Virus record (IMG/VR): IMGVR_UViG_3300029319_000205
Span: 1-34,745 of that record
DNA length: 34,745 nt
DNA from: a virus
Strand: one strand, 5' to 3'
The notes beneath the pieces were generated by a model. The model saw only the letters and a program-made list of their open reading frames with translations. It was not told where the DNA came from and did no database searches. Shown in pieces: positions 1 to 6,995 of the stretch. A program made the translations under genes and the position numbers. The first letter of the stretch is position 1. The number at the start of each line of letters is the position of its first letter.

Positions 1-1
1 C

Positions 2-31
2 GGTGGTAAGTTTAGAATCCTAAAGAACTAA
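2..31 (+). CDS. possible 3' end of an upstream gene (partial)
   Basis: An open frame from base 2 reads GGKFRILKN and stops at TAA 29-31, one base before the next ATG at 33. The tight spacing is typical of the gene junctions in this window, so this is probably the tail of a gene that starts outside the left edge. It is in phase with the unfinished gene at the right edge if the two ends are joined (the leftover AA plus base 1 gives an AAC codon). Too short for identification by itself. Confidence 0.4.
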   Translation, partial: GGKFRILKN

Positions 32-32
32 C

Positions 33-161
33 ATGAAAGAAGAAGACGACATCAGCTTCCTCAATCCCGAGCGGGTGAAGAAGACCGAAGAGAAACTCGA
101 GAGCGGGGAGATCACTTGTAACATCGATTCCCCTGAGGACTGCGAATCCTGCAGCGGGTAA
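33..161 (+). CDS. small acidic protein with Cys-rich C-terminus, 42 aa
   Basis: An ATG at 33 opens a 42-codon frame ending in TAA 159-161. The product begins MKEEDDISFLNPERVKK and ends with three closely spaced cysteines (positions 29, 37 and 40) in a CNIDSPEDCESC context. It is very charged, has no signal peptide or membrane segment, and I recognise no family. Its support is positional: it starts one base after a stop codon and fills the gap up to the promoter before the next gene. The cysteine pattern could hold a metal, but that is only a guess. It could also be a chance frame. Confidence 0.5.
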   Translation: MKEEDDISFLNPERVKKTEEKLESGEITCNIDSPEDCESCSG

Positions 162-167
162 TCATAT

Positions 168-175
168 TATATTTG
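168..175 (+). promoter_or_regulatory. Bacteroidota-type -7 promoter element TATATTTG
   Basis: TATATTTG matches TAnnTTTG, the -7 element used by the primary sigma factor of Bacteroidota. Exactly four bases separate the final G from the ATG at 180, so transcription would begin at or next to the start codon, giving a leaderless message. No clear -33 TTG is visible. The same word and spacing recur before other genes in this window. Confidence 0.6.
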
Positions 176-179
176 TAGC

Positions 180-650
180 ATGGCAACACTTACAGTATCT
201 CTCACGGAAGAGCTAGAGCTCAACGGCAAGAATCGCGGTGGGGAGCACACGTTCAGCATCGGGAGCATCACCCAGGCGTACACCCGCGTGGTGACGTGCC
301 CAGCAAACAACGACACCACCGTCGCGACCTTCCAGACGGCAGTGCATACTGCAGACAACGCCATCGATCTCGAAGACTGCAAGTACATCCGAGTCACGAA
401 CCTAGACGCTTCTAACGAAGTGGTGCTGTCTTTGCAGATCTCCAACAACGAGAACGGAACTGCAGACGGGAGCACCAGTATTTTGCTAGCTGCAGGTCAG
501 AGCTACATGATGGGGGTGCCTCACGAAGGCATCGCTTGTGATGACGATGCGGCCACCCCGATCACAGACACTGCCCTGCACGATCTAGAGTCTATCCTTG
601 TAGACCCCAAGACCAACGCCGTTAGCATAGAAGTGTTCGTGGCTAGCTGA
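180..650 (+). CDS. beta-rich virion-associated protein candidate, 156 aa
   Basis: The product starts MATLTVSLTEELELNGKN and is a Thr/Val/Asp-rich protein with alternating hydrophobic residues, as expected for a small beta-sandwich. There is no signal peptide or membrane helix. Its opening (MAT, then alternating Thr/Val and a Leu-rich strand), a central YIRVTN segment and an acidic C-terminal half resemble the two adjacent proteins at 18737 and 19132, which have YIKN in the same relative place. I infer a paralogous family of phage structural proteins, perhaps decoration or neck/tail proteins. It has its own leaderless promoter just upstream, so it may be highly expressed. The exact role is not recognised. 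Confidence 0.75.
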   Translation: MATLTVSLTEELELNGKNRGGEHTFSIGSITQAYTRVVTCPANNDTTVATFQTAVHTADNAIDLEDCKYIRVTNLDASNEVVLSLQISNNENGTADGSTSILLAAGQSYMMGVPHEGIACDDDAATPITDTALHDLESILVDPKTNAVSIEVFVAS

Positions 651-796
651 TGGGGAGTAAAGGATACTTCAACCCTAGACTAAAGAAATTCAATGAACTT
701 AAAAGAGCCAAGCTTGCAGCTAGAGGTAGTACGCTTCAGCAGCGAGAAAGACAGCACCAACGGACTTCTGTTCGATATCACAGGGGACCATCGTGA
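650..796 (+). CDS. possible short basic overlapping gene, 48 aa
   Basis: The stop of the previous gene overlaps an ATG (TGATG, 648-652), an arrangement used repeatedly here for translational coupling. The resulting frame begins MGSKGYFNPRLKKFNELKRA, is strongly basic, and runs 48 codons to TGA 794-796. It overlaps the next gene (start 693) for about 100 bases in another frame. The first 14 codons lie outside that overlap and read like a real basic peptide; the overlapping portion could be fortuitous. It may be a short coupling peptide, a genuine basic virion protein, or noise. Confidence 0.35.
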   Translation: MGSKGYFNPRLKKFNELKRAKLAARGSTLQQRERQHQRTSVRYHRGPS

Positions 797-1181
797 GTTT
801 TTATGTTACACCTTAGAAGATGAGCTCAGAGACCAAAAAATCAAAGGGGAGACTAGAATCCCTGAAGGAGAATATGAAATCACGCTACGCACGTTTGGTG
901 GATTTCATGATCGATACAAAACACGATTCGCTGATATTCATGTGGGAATGCTGTGGGTACGTGACGTCCCTGAGTTCTCGGATATTCTCATTCATTGTGG
1001 AAATACTGACGAAGACACGTCGGGCTGTCTCCTCGTGGGTGACTCGCAAGAAAACAACCAAGTAAAGAAGAACGGCTTCATCGGGCACTCCACCCGCGCC
1101 TACTTCCGACTCTACCCGCTGATCGCAGACCAGCTCCGCAACGGCAATCGCGTGACGATCAAGTACACAGACTTCAGTTAA
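693..1181 (+). CDS. DUF5675-like phage protein, 162 aa
   Basis: The sequence carries the hallmarks I associate with the DUF5675 family of phage proteins: a LEDELRDQKIKGETRIPEGE segment (residues 41-60) and an IHCGNTDEDTSGCLLVGD block (100-117), with His101 and Cys112. The spacing of that His and Cys recalls the HX(n)GC active site of L,D-transpeptidase-like folds, so a cell-wall-related role such as lysis or peptidoglycan modification is an inference, not established. There is no signal peptide, so it would need a holin or act from inside. The stop overlaps by four bases with the stop of the convergent minus-strand gene (1178-1600). Confidence 0.8.
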   Translation: MNLKEPSLQLEVVRFSSEKDSTNGLLFDITGDHREFLCYTLEDELRDQKIKGETRIPEGEYEITLRTFGGFHDRYKTRFADIHVGMLWVRDVPEFSDILIHCGNTDEDTSGCLLVGDSQENNQVKKNGFIGHSTRAYFRLYPLIADQLRNGNRVTIKYTDFS

Positions 1182-1600
1182 GACTCTAGTTTGTTGTAGA
1201 AGCGCTGTACCATCAGCCTCCCTTTCTGTGACAGGGCATATCTGACCCTGTAGTTATACTTCGTCTCCTCCCGAAACAGGTGATCCTCCATAGTAACGGA
1301 CGGGGTCATCTTATCGAAGTGCTTGTACAGGTACCCTTCGTTGACTAGAGGGTATACGATCCTGTCCCCCATCTTCTTCTTGTGCATCCCGTAGTCTTGG
1401 GCGGCGAAGTCTAGCGTCCAAAACTCTAGGTCATATGCCCACAGCATGAAGTAGATCTCTTTTTGGAATACTTCGTGCTGGTTTTGGCACCACAGGAGCG
1501 TCTCTCTCAGGCGCTTCAGGTGGTTCTTTTTTACGTATTTTTGGGGGAGGGGCGAGAAGTCCCTGAACATCCTCTCCTTTTTAACAGTACTGCGCGGCAT
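1178..1600 (-). CDS. winged-helix DNA-binding protein candidate, 140 aa
   Basis: This is the only convincing minus-strand gene. The product is basic at its N-terminus and then has a layout like a MarR/PadR-type winged helix: a helical run with KEIYFMLWAYDLEFW (about 47-61), a helix-turn-helix-like stretch DFAAQDYGMHKKKMGDR to VNEGYLY (about 64-92), a charged wing, and a closing RYALSQKGRLM strand-helix (about 120-130). That last block corresponds to the 'LT..G' signature of such regulators. A regulator of the flanking operons is the simplest reading. Its ATG (complement of CAT 1598-1600) shares bases with the ATG of the divergent gene at 1599, and a later in-frame start at Met11 is possible. 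Family assignment is by pattern only. Confidence 0.7.
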   Translation of the reverse strand: MPRSTVKKERMFRDFSPLPQKYVKKNHLKRLRETLLWCQNQHEVFQKEIYFMLWAYDLEFWTLDFAAQDYGMHKKKMGDRIVYPLVNEGYLYKHFDKMTPSVTMEDHLFREETKYNYRVRYALSQKGRLMVQRFYNKLES

Positions 1601-1919
1601 GAATAACAGAGAAAAATTTTTGATCGAGGTTCAGAAGCTGCACATCCTGTTGGACGCGATCACCCGAAAATACGACATGCAAGAGGAAGTGGTCAATATC
1701 ATGCTGACGGGGATAATCGATACCGACGAGATGGGGGAGCCCGTCCTCAAGGCCGTCTACACTCTAGATGTCGGTAGCGAGGAGTTGCTGATGGAGGCTT
1801 TCGACTTCTTACACTTCTCTTTCGAGTCCCCTGTCCCGACCAACGATGAGTTGGAGGCGAATACATGGTACAGGGACATTCTCGACGAACTGAACGATAT
1901 TGACCCGTCACTGAACTGA
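1599..1919 (+). CDS. hypothetical acidic protein, 106 aa
   Basis: The product starts MNNREKFLIEVQKLHILLDA, is acidic and largely helical by eye, and ends in the acidic stretch NDELEANTWYRDILDELND. There is no membrane segment or recognisable motif. Its start codon overlaps head-to-head with that of the minus-strand regulator (palindromic CATG at 1598-1601), so its promoter must lie within the other gene's coding region or transcription must come through from further left. Met27 is an alternative start. The stop overlaps the next ATG as TGATG, indicating co-translation with the next gene. Confidence 0.65.
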   Translation: MNNREKFLIEVQKLHILLDAITRKYDMQEEVVNIMLTGIIDTDEMGEPVLKAVYTLDVGSEELLMEAFDFLHFSFESPVPTNDELEANTWYRDILDELNDIDPSLN

Positions 1920-2155
1920 TGGAAGGTCTGATTAGGAAGATTGTCATCGGGCGAGACCCGAAGGACGCCATGGCATACTATGTCGGCATGCGAGCTGGCA
2001 GCGGACAGGTTGCGGCCATCGTACTCGACGATGCCCACTTGCATCGCTACGGTAAAATGCGATACCTAGTCTATCTGGATATAGACGACGCACAGGTGCT
2101 GTGGAAGGCAGTCGACGATATGCCATGTATACTTGAATACGATTTGAATTTTTAA
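1919..2155 (+). CDS. hypothetical protein, 78 aa
   Basis: A compact mixed alpha/beta protein starting MEGLIRKIVIGRDPKDAMAY, with a central GMRAGSGQVAAIVLDDAHLH segment and a final beta-like LVYLDIDDAQVLWKAVDD stretch. It has no cysteine motif, signal peptide or membrane helix. It is coupled to the preceding gene by TGATG (1917-1921) and followed two bases later by the next ATG at 2158. I do not recognise a family. The coding case rests on the full use of the space, the start/stop overlap and the balanced composition. Confidence 0.65.
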   Translation: MEGLIRKIVIGRDPKDAMAYYVGMRAGSGQVAAIVLDDAHLHRYGKMRYLVYLDIDDAQVLWKAVDDMPCILEYDLNF

Positions 2156-2157
2156 TT

Positions 2158-2397
2158 ATGGAAGAGAATCTCTTTACAGAGGGTGGGGAGTTCCGAAAGC
2201 TCAATGGAGAAGAGTATATCGGACCCTACCACGTCCACCCCGAGCAGGGCCCGATGATTGGGCCGTACCACCTCCCTACGCCTCACGAGCGCCTGATCCC
2301 GATCAGCACACGTCAACCCTTTAGGCAAGCGATGAGTTCCACCCCTCCTTCGCCACCTAGCGGAGGGTCTAGTGGAGGATCTAGCGGAGGGTACTGA
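2158..2397 (+). CDS. small Gly/His/Pro virion-type protein with GGSS tail, 79 aa
   Basis: The N-terminal half has a duplicated motif, EYIGPYHVHPEQGPM followed by GPYHLPTPHERL. Short proteins with 'Y.GPYHxH...GPM.G..H....H..L' patterns are common in marine phage genomes next to virion genes, though their role is unsettled to my knowledge. The C-terminus is an unusual flexible tail of repeated GGSS units ending GGY, encoded by 12-base repeats. The histidines could bind metal in a small trimeric tip-like fold, which is inference. It overlaps the next gene by TGATG (2395-2399). Confidence 0.65.
   Translation: MEENLFTEGGEFRKLNGEEYIGPYHVHPEQGPMIGPYHLPTPHERLIPISTRQPFRQAMSSTPPSPPSGGSSGGSSGGY
2358..2393 (+). 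repeat. three tandem 12-base repeats encoding a GGSS linker
   Basis: Three consecutive 12-base units (2358-2369, 2370-2381, 2382-2393) of the form TAGYGGAGGRTM differ at only a few bases and encode the Ser/Gly tail of the gene at 2158. The unit length keeps the frame, so copy number could vary without breaking the protein. Confidence 0.75.
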
Positions 2398-2969
2398 TGA
2401 AGATGCTTTACTACTTCGTCGTGGAGCTGCCTAGCAAGTTTCACGATGAGATCGACTTTGCGGACACCACCCTGAAGATCGACACGAAGTTCAACGAGTT
2501 TGAGCACAGGGTAAACGAAGGGGAGGTCGTTTCTGTCCCACACAAGTTTGAGACGGGGGTGGAGCCTGGGGACACCCTGTACTTCCATCACCTGGTTGTG
2601 ATCAACGGCGGCATGCCCCTTGTAGGTTATGAGAACAGATACCTAGTTGCATACGACCCGAAAGTAGAAATCAACTCTCACGCCTTTGCGTATCGCCCTA
2701 AAGGCAGTGAAGAGATCATACCGCTTCCTGGGTGGTCGGTTCTCTCCCCAGTTTTCGAAGATGCGCTAGAATCTATCCTAGAGGTAGTGGAGTTAGAAAA
2801 GCCCCTGCCGACTAGAGGGGAGGTGGCGTATGACAGCGACGAGCTGAAGGAGCTTGGGGTGCAGGTTGGTGACGTAGTGGGGTTCAAGAAGAACAGGGAC
2901 TACAGGTTCAAGATTGACGGGGAGGAGTTTTATCGCACTAGAGTTCAAGACCTCCTGTATGCCGTCTAA
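2397..2969 (+). CDS. tandem GroES-like co-chaperonin, 190 aa
   Basis: Two successive Cpn10-like halves can be read. The first has GEVVSVP (42-48), VEPGDTLYFHHLVV (55-68) and YLVAYDPKVEIN (82-93). The second has LPGWSVLSPVF (110-120), GEVAYDSDEL (141-150), VQVGDVVGFKKN (155-166) and IDGEEFYRTRVQDLLYAV (173-190), which matches the GroES ending of 'kvGd.Vlf ... dgeey... DilAvv'. Regions at about 16-29 and 121-138 would be the mobile loops that touch GroEL. A normal GroES is about 97 residues, so this is double length, as in plastid Cpn20. Phage co-chaperonins such as T4 gp31 replace GroES to help GroEL fold capsid protein, and a similar role is likely here. It is cytoplasmic. Confidence 0.8.
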   Translation: MKMLYYFVVELPSKFHDEIDFADTTLKIDTKFNEFEHRVNEGEVVSVPHKFETGVEPGDTLYFHHLVVINGGMPLVGYENRYLVAYDPKVEINSHAFAYRPKGSEEIIPLPGWSVLSPVFEDALESILEVVELEKPLPTRGEVAYDSDELKELGVQVGDVVGFKKNRDYRFKIDGEEFYRTRVQDLLYAV

Positions 2970-3252
2970 GAATTTTACCACGATCGATGCTGCTAGCCGT
3001 CTGATGCGCAGCATGGAAATCGCGATCGACAATATGATCGAGGAGATCAAGAAACCCGTTGACTCTGAGGTCAATGGGAGCGCTAGGAAAGCTGAATTGC
3101 AATCCATCAAGCAGACAGCAGTCGACTGCAAAGAGTTGCTTGTGGAAAGGCAGAAGTTGGAGCAGATGATGAAGGACCTTACTTTGGGCAACGACGTCGC
3201 CGAGGGTAAAGACTACACGGGCGGCTTCGCAGAAAAATTCAGTAAAAAATGA
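2959..3252 (+). CDS. helical coiled-coil protein, terminase small subunit candidate, 97 aa
   Basis: I place the start at ATG 2959, which overlaps the co-chaperonin end by 11 bases and begins MPSKNFTTIDAASRLMRS. The rest is almost entirely helical and charged, with two long heptad-rich segments (about 15-45 and 52-80, including DCKELLVERQKLEQMMKDL) and a flexible GKDYTGGFAEKFSKK tail. Its size, helicity, basic ends and position upstream of the large terminase would suit a terminase small subunit or another oligomeric DNA-packaging accessory, but I see no helix-turn-helix signature that settles it. Confidence 0.65.
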   Translation: MPSKNFTTIDAASRLMRSMEIAIDNMIEEIKKPVDSEVNGSARKAELQSIKQTAVDCKELLVERQKLEQMMKDLTLGNDVAEGKDYTGGFAEKFSKK

Positions 3253-3533
3253 AAAATGACGACTGGCTCCTCCAAGCCTTAGAAGAAAACGAGTGTCTCC
3301 TAGCCGATGGTTTTGACAGCGCCCTGATAGGAATCACTTCGGGCATCAACCCCGTAGCTGTGTACGATATCAATCAGATGCTTACCATTCTAGTGAAAAG
3401 AGACAAGATGAATGTGGAGGATGCGCTAGAGCATCTTGACTTCAATGTCATCGGGGCGTATGTCGGAGAGAAGACTACCATATACATGGACCTAGACAAG
3501 ATTAGAGCATGCGCGTATGTACAGGATTATTGA
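3249..3533 (+). CDS. conserved phage hypothetical protein, 94 aa
   Basis: The product starts MKNDDWLLQALEENECLL, and its central block runs YDINQMLTILVKRDKMNVED followed by EHLDFNVIGAYVGEKT. This 'YD...iL..rdkM..edA.e...FNviGAYVGe.TP' pattern is one I recognise from many phage genomes as a conserved protein of unknown function. It is small, soluble and acidic. The start overlaps the previous stop as ATGA. Its last 25 bases overlap the signal-peptide region of the T9SS type B gene in another frame, which argues that the secreted gene is fully integrated in the phage operon. Confidence 0.75.
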   Translation: MKNDDWLLQALEENECLLADGFDSALIGITSGINPVAVYDINQMLTILVKRDKMNVEDALEHLDFNVIGAYVGEKTTIYMDLDKIRACAYVQDY

Positions 3534-4831
3534 TACTGCTTTGGATCGCTCCTCGATCCTATGCGCAGTGTGACCTAGAGATTTTAGAGTTTGACCCCGT
3601 AGGTGGTACAATCACCGTCGCGTTCAACAACACTCAGAGTTGCGGGGGTACTGGAGGGCCTGACGGTGTCTCTGAACTCCAGTTCGGTTTTCAGGCATTA
3701 GACGGGGACTGCAGCGCCATCAACCAGGGGTGGGAGTTTCCTTGGGGCCTCACTACATCTGACGACAGCAATCACCCTGGTTGGATTTTTTCTGCCACCA
3801 CCACAGAGTCGCAGACTAACTGGACCAACCTCGACTTCTGGGCAGAATACGACATATCCCCTCCTTACTATGCTGGGGACACTGTGGTATTCCCTCTGGA
3901 CGATTTCTATCAATCTAGTGGGACTAGCCTGTATGCCAATCTCCTGAACGCTTTCGACTTCTGGCTAGATCAAGACCTGAGTATACAGGCCGTGATTTGG
4001 CAGATCAGCTATGGTCCCACTATGTACGCTGACAACGGGGGGTGGGCAGAAGTCGGAAGCCTAGGTGGGGGTATCACCCCTCCCTGTTGCGGGATATATG
4101 ATGACGACAACTTCTTAGACAACTGGGTGATCGTAGGCCCATGCGGAGATCTCATCCCTGAGGTAGTGTATGACACGGTCTATGTCGAGCTACCACCAGA
4201 TACCGTAACTGTGTTAGAGGTGGATACAGTGTATGTCAACCTGCCGCCAGACACCGTAGTCATCTATGAGTACGACACGATACCCGTTGCGATCAATTGG
4301 TATTTCTACGACACCACCTATGTGTACTCCACTGATACGCTCTATGTAACTGAGTATCTTACAGATACAATCTACGTACCCTACTATGTATATGACACAG
4401 CATGGGTGGATCAGTATATATACGACACAACCTATGTCTATATACTTGACACTGTACTATCCACAGAATATGTATATGACACCGTATCCACCTATGAATA
4501 TGACTTGGTCGGTGTAGAGTGCGACACAGGGCTCCCGTGCTTAGAGCCCATCCCTGACTGCCCTATCTACCTCCCGAATGCGTTCACCCCAGACAACGAC
4601 GGGACGAACGATGTGTGGGGGGCTGAGACCAACCAGTCTTGCTGGTTAAGCTGGCTGCTTCGCGTATACTCTCGATATGGCGATGTAGTTTGGGAAAGCG
4701 AAGACCCGAGCGACGTGTGGTTAGGTGGCGATGAATACTATGTCCCTAGCGATGTATACAACTATCAACTGCAGTGCTCTATGCCTGGCAGCTCTTACGT
4801 CATCCAGGGATACGTAACGATAGTGCGATGA
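3509..4831 (+). CDS. secreted protein with T9SS type B (CHU_C) sorting domain, 440 aa
   Basis: The N-terminus MRVCTGLLILLWIAPRSYAQ is a Sec signal peptide (Arg, hydrophobic core, likely cleavage after Ala19). Residues 20-215 form a Cys-, Trp- and Asp-containing domain I cannot name. Residues 219-332 are a degenerate repeat of YDTVYV and LPPDTV units. Residues about 350-440 match the gliding-motility-associated C-terminal (CHU_C, T9SS type B) domain: YLPNAFTPDNDGTNDVW (354-370), VYSRYGDVVWES (386-397), PSDVYNYQLQC and final GYVTIVR. In Bacteroidota this directs export across the outer membrane, with host SprA/PorV/PorU-type components. It sits between a small phage gene (25-base overlap) and the terminase, so it is a phage gene and not flanking host DNA. 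Likely role: cell-surface or virion adhesin; unproven. Confidence 0.88.
   Translation: MRVCTGLLILLWIAPRSYAQCDLEILEFDPVGGTITVAFNNTQSCGGTGGPDGVSELQFGFQALDGDCSAINQGWEFPWGLTTSDDSNHPGWIFSATTTESQTNWTNLDFWAEYDISPPYYAGDTVVFPLDDFYQSSGTSLYANLLNAFDFWLDQDLSIQAVIWQISYGPTMYADNGGWAEVGSLGGGITPPCCGIYDDDNFLDNWVIVGPCGDLIPEVVYDTVYVELPPDTVTVLEVDTVYVNLPPDTVVIYEYDTIPVAINWYFYDTTYVYSTDTLYVTEYLTDTIYVPYYVYDTAWVDQYIYDTTYVYILDTVLSTEYVYDTVSTYEYDLVGVECDTGLPCLEPIPDCPIYLPNAFTPDNDGTNDVWGAETNQSCWLSWLLRVYSRYGDVVWESEDPSDVWLGGDEYYVPSDVYNYQLQCSMPGSSYVIQGYVTIVR
4163..4504 (+). repeat. degenerate YDTVYV-encoding repeat tract
   Basis: Roughly a dozen short units encode Tyr-Asp-Thr-(Val/Ile/Thr)-Tyr-Val and Leu-Pro-Pro-Asp-Thr-Val, giving a Tyr/Thr/Val/Asp-rich stalk between the N-terminal domain and the sorting domain of the secreted protein. 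At DNA level the words TATGACAC and ATACGACAC recur with variable spacing, so the tract is degenerate and not a clean satellite. Confidence 0.75.
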
Positions 4832-4840
4832 TTCCCGTGT

Positions 4841-6958
4841 ATGTTAGTTGACGTAAAAGGATATGCAGAAAAAGCGGTGGCGATTTGTCCCAACGGCACG
4901 ATTGGTGACCACGTCGAAATCGGTGGCCTTCTCATTGTGCTTCCGAAGCCCCCTAAAGTCAAAGAGATCCTCTACTGCGATCTACCCGTGCAGGATCAGC
5001 ACTGGAGGAGAGCTGATCTACCCGCAGAGATATCGCGTATTCGTTCTATGGATGAGTGGGCGGAGATGCCTCGGGAGTTTCGAGAGAAGTTTCGTCCATA
5101 CATCGAAGAAGAATTTCGCCGTCGGCGTGAGGGCGTTTGGTTTTATAACCGAGGTGACGCTACATACATCACGGGGCGTCACTACATGATGCTGCAGTGG
5201 TCGGTGCTAGACATCGGAGCGCCGTACTACCTTGAGTTTCAAAGAGATATCTTCTTACATTTAGCTGCGTGTGAGGCGGACCCTCGTTGTATTGGACAGC
5301 TATATACCAAGTGCCGTAGATCAGGATACACCAACATATGTTCTTCAGTCATTGTAGACGAAGCCACGCAAGTCAAAGACAAGCTGGTCGGGATACAGAG
5401 CAAGACAGGTAAGGATGCTCAGGAAAACATCTTCATGAAGAAGGTGGTGACCATGTTCCGTAAGTACCCTTTCTTCTTCAAGCCCATCCAAGACGGCACC
5501 ACCAACCCCCGCATGGAGTTGGCTTTCCGTGAACCGTCTAAGAAGATTACCAAGAACAACAAAACGGCTGTGGTGGGAGATGCCCTGAACACTGTCATCA
5601 ACTGGAAGAACACCACCAACAACGCATACGACGGAGAGAAGCTACACCTACTGTATCTAGACGAGGCAGGGAAATGGGAAAAACCCACAGACATAAGGGA
5701 GGCGTGGAGAATCCAGAGGACGTGTTTGATCGTCGGAAGAAAAATCGTGGGGAAGGCCATGGTCGGAAGCACGGTCAACCCCATGGCAAAAGGGGGAAGC
5801 GAGTACAAGGACCTATGGGAAGACTCGGACCCTGGGGAGAGGAACAAGAATGGGAGGACTAGGTCTGGCCTGTACAGGCTGTTCATCCCAGCATACGAAT
5901 CCCTAGAAGGTTTCTTCGATGTCTATGGCAGGGCGATAGTAGAGGACCCTGCCGAGCACACCGAGGGGATCGACGGAGAGTACGTCCACATGGGGGCAAA
6001 GACCTTTCTGAAGAACGAAAGGGACAGCCTGAAGCACGATGCCTCGGAACTGAACGAGGTAATCCGTCAGTTTCCGTTTACTACTGACGAAGCTTTCAGA
6101 GACAGTATCGAAAGGAGCCTGTTCAACATCGGTCAGATCTATGAGCAGGTAGAACACAACGACAACCTATTCCCCAACCCCGTCGTTGCTGGTCGACTTT
6201 CTTGGAAGGGTGGGGTGCAGGATAGCGAGGTGGTTTTCACCCCAGACCCTGCAGGTAGATTCAAGATAGCTTGGATGCCCCCACCAGAACTGCGAAACAT
6301 AAAGGTCTATGAGCGAACAAAAAGAATCGCGCCTCATGCTCACCTTGGTTGTGGTGGCGTGGATAGCTACGATCTCGATGCTACTGTGGATGGCAGAGGA
6401 TCCAAAGGTGCGCTCCATCTGTACAACAAGTTCAATATGGAGGTTCCTGCTAACATGTTTGTTCTTGAGTACGCTTCCCGTCCGCCGCTGGCTTCGATAT
6501 TTTACGAAGATGTTCTTATGGCGGCGGTCTTCTATGGGTACCCCATCCTAATCGAGAACAACAAGTACGGGATCGCTAGATACTTTGAGCAGCGTGGATA
6601 CGACGGGTATCTGATGGACAGGCCCAAACATCTGTTTGCGGCAAATACGAATGTGAAGGTGAAGACCAAGGGGATACCGTCGAACTCGGTAGACGTAATC
6701 CAGTCTCACGCCCAGGCTATCGAAGCGTACATCCATGATCACGTAGGCGTGAACAGGGAGACAGGAGAGGTGGGGAGCATGTACTTCAACCGTACCCTAG
6801 AGGATTGGATTGGATACGACATTAGCAACCGAACTAAGTTTGACTTGACCATTAGCTCTGGCTTGGCTTTGCTGGCCGCACAGAAGGTGAAGCAAAAAAA
6901 GAAGGAGTCTAACTTCTCAGAGAAGCGCTTCTTCAGGCGATATAAGGTCAGGGGTTGA
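4841..6958 (+). CDS. terL: terminase large subunit (TerL), 705 aa
   Basis: This is the ATP-driven packaging motor and nuclease. After an N-terminal adaptor with 'GVWFYNRGDATYITGRHYMM' (98-117), an ATPase domain shows a Walker A-like KCRRSGYT (157-164), which lacks a classic GKT but fits the RR.G.T/S type seen in many phages, a Walker B LLYLDEA with Asp274-Glu275, and a coupling motif VGST (308-311). The nuclease half has GCGGVDSYDLD with candidate acid Asp508, and EYASRPP plus later acidic patches near PSNSVDVIQS. The length is typical of crAss-like TerL proteins. The start at 4841 follows the previous stop by nine bases, and the gene is followed by its own promoter for the portal gene. Confidence 0.92.
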   Translation: MLVDVKGYAEKAVAICPNGTIGDHVEIGGLLIVLPKPPKVKEILYCDLPVQDQHWRRADLPAEISRIRSMDEWAEMPREFREKFRPYIEEEFRRRREGVWFYNRGDATYITGRHYMMLQWSVLDIGAPYYLEFQRDIFLHLAACEADPRCIGQLYTKCRRSGYTNICSSVIVDEATQVKDKLVGIQSKTGKDAQENIFMKKVVTMFRKYPFFFKPIQDGTTNPRMELAFREPSKKITKNNKTAVVGDALNTVINWKNTTNNAYDGEKLHLLYLDEAGKWEKPTDIREAWRIQRTCLIVGRKIVGKAMVGSTVNPMAKGGSEYKDLWEDSDPGERNKNGRTRSGLYRLFIPAYESLEGFFDVYGRAIVEDPAEHTEGIDGEYVHMGAKTFLKNERDSLKHDASELNEVIRQFPFTTDEAFRDSIERSLFNIGQIYEQVEHNDNLFPNPVVAGRLSWKGGVQDSEVVFTPDPAGRFKIAWMPPPELRNIKVYERTKRIAPHAHLGCGGVDSYDLDATVDGRGSKGALHLYNKFNMEVPANMFVLEYASRPPLASIFYEDVLMAAVFYGYPILIENNKYGIARYFEQRGYDGYLMDRPKHLFAANTNVKVKTKGIPSNSVDVIQSHAQAIEAYIHDHVGVNRETGEVGSMYFNRTLEDWIGYDISNRTKFDLTISSGLALLAAQKVKQKKKESNFSEKRFFRRYKVRG

Positions 6959-6963
6959 TTTAT

Positions 6964-6971
6964 TATATTTG
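6964..6971 (+). promoter_or_regulatory. Bacteroidota-type -7 promoter element before portal
   Basis: TATATTTG sits just after the terminase stop codon, with 24 bases to the portal ATG at 6996. It is preceded by TTGATTTAT, an arrangement nearly repeated before the gene at 13471. This copy would give a short 5' leader, unlike the leaderless copies elsewhere. Confidence 0.6.
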
Positions 6972-6995
6972 TGGGTATTAATTACTTGACCCCAC

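Noticed and set aside
820-1065. 81-codon plus-strand frame within the DUF5675-like gene
   Set aside because: The product has no phage-like pattern and the main frame is clearly the coding one. It is an internal shadow.
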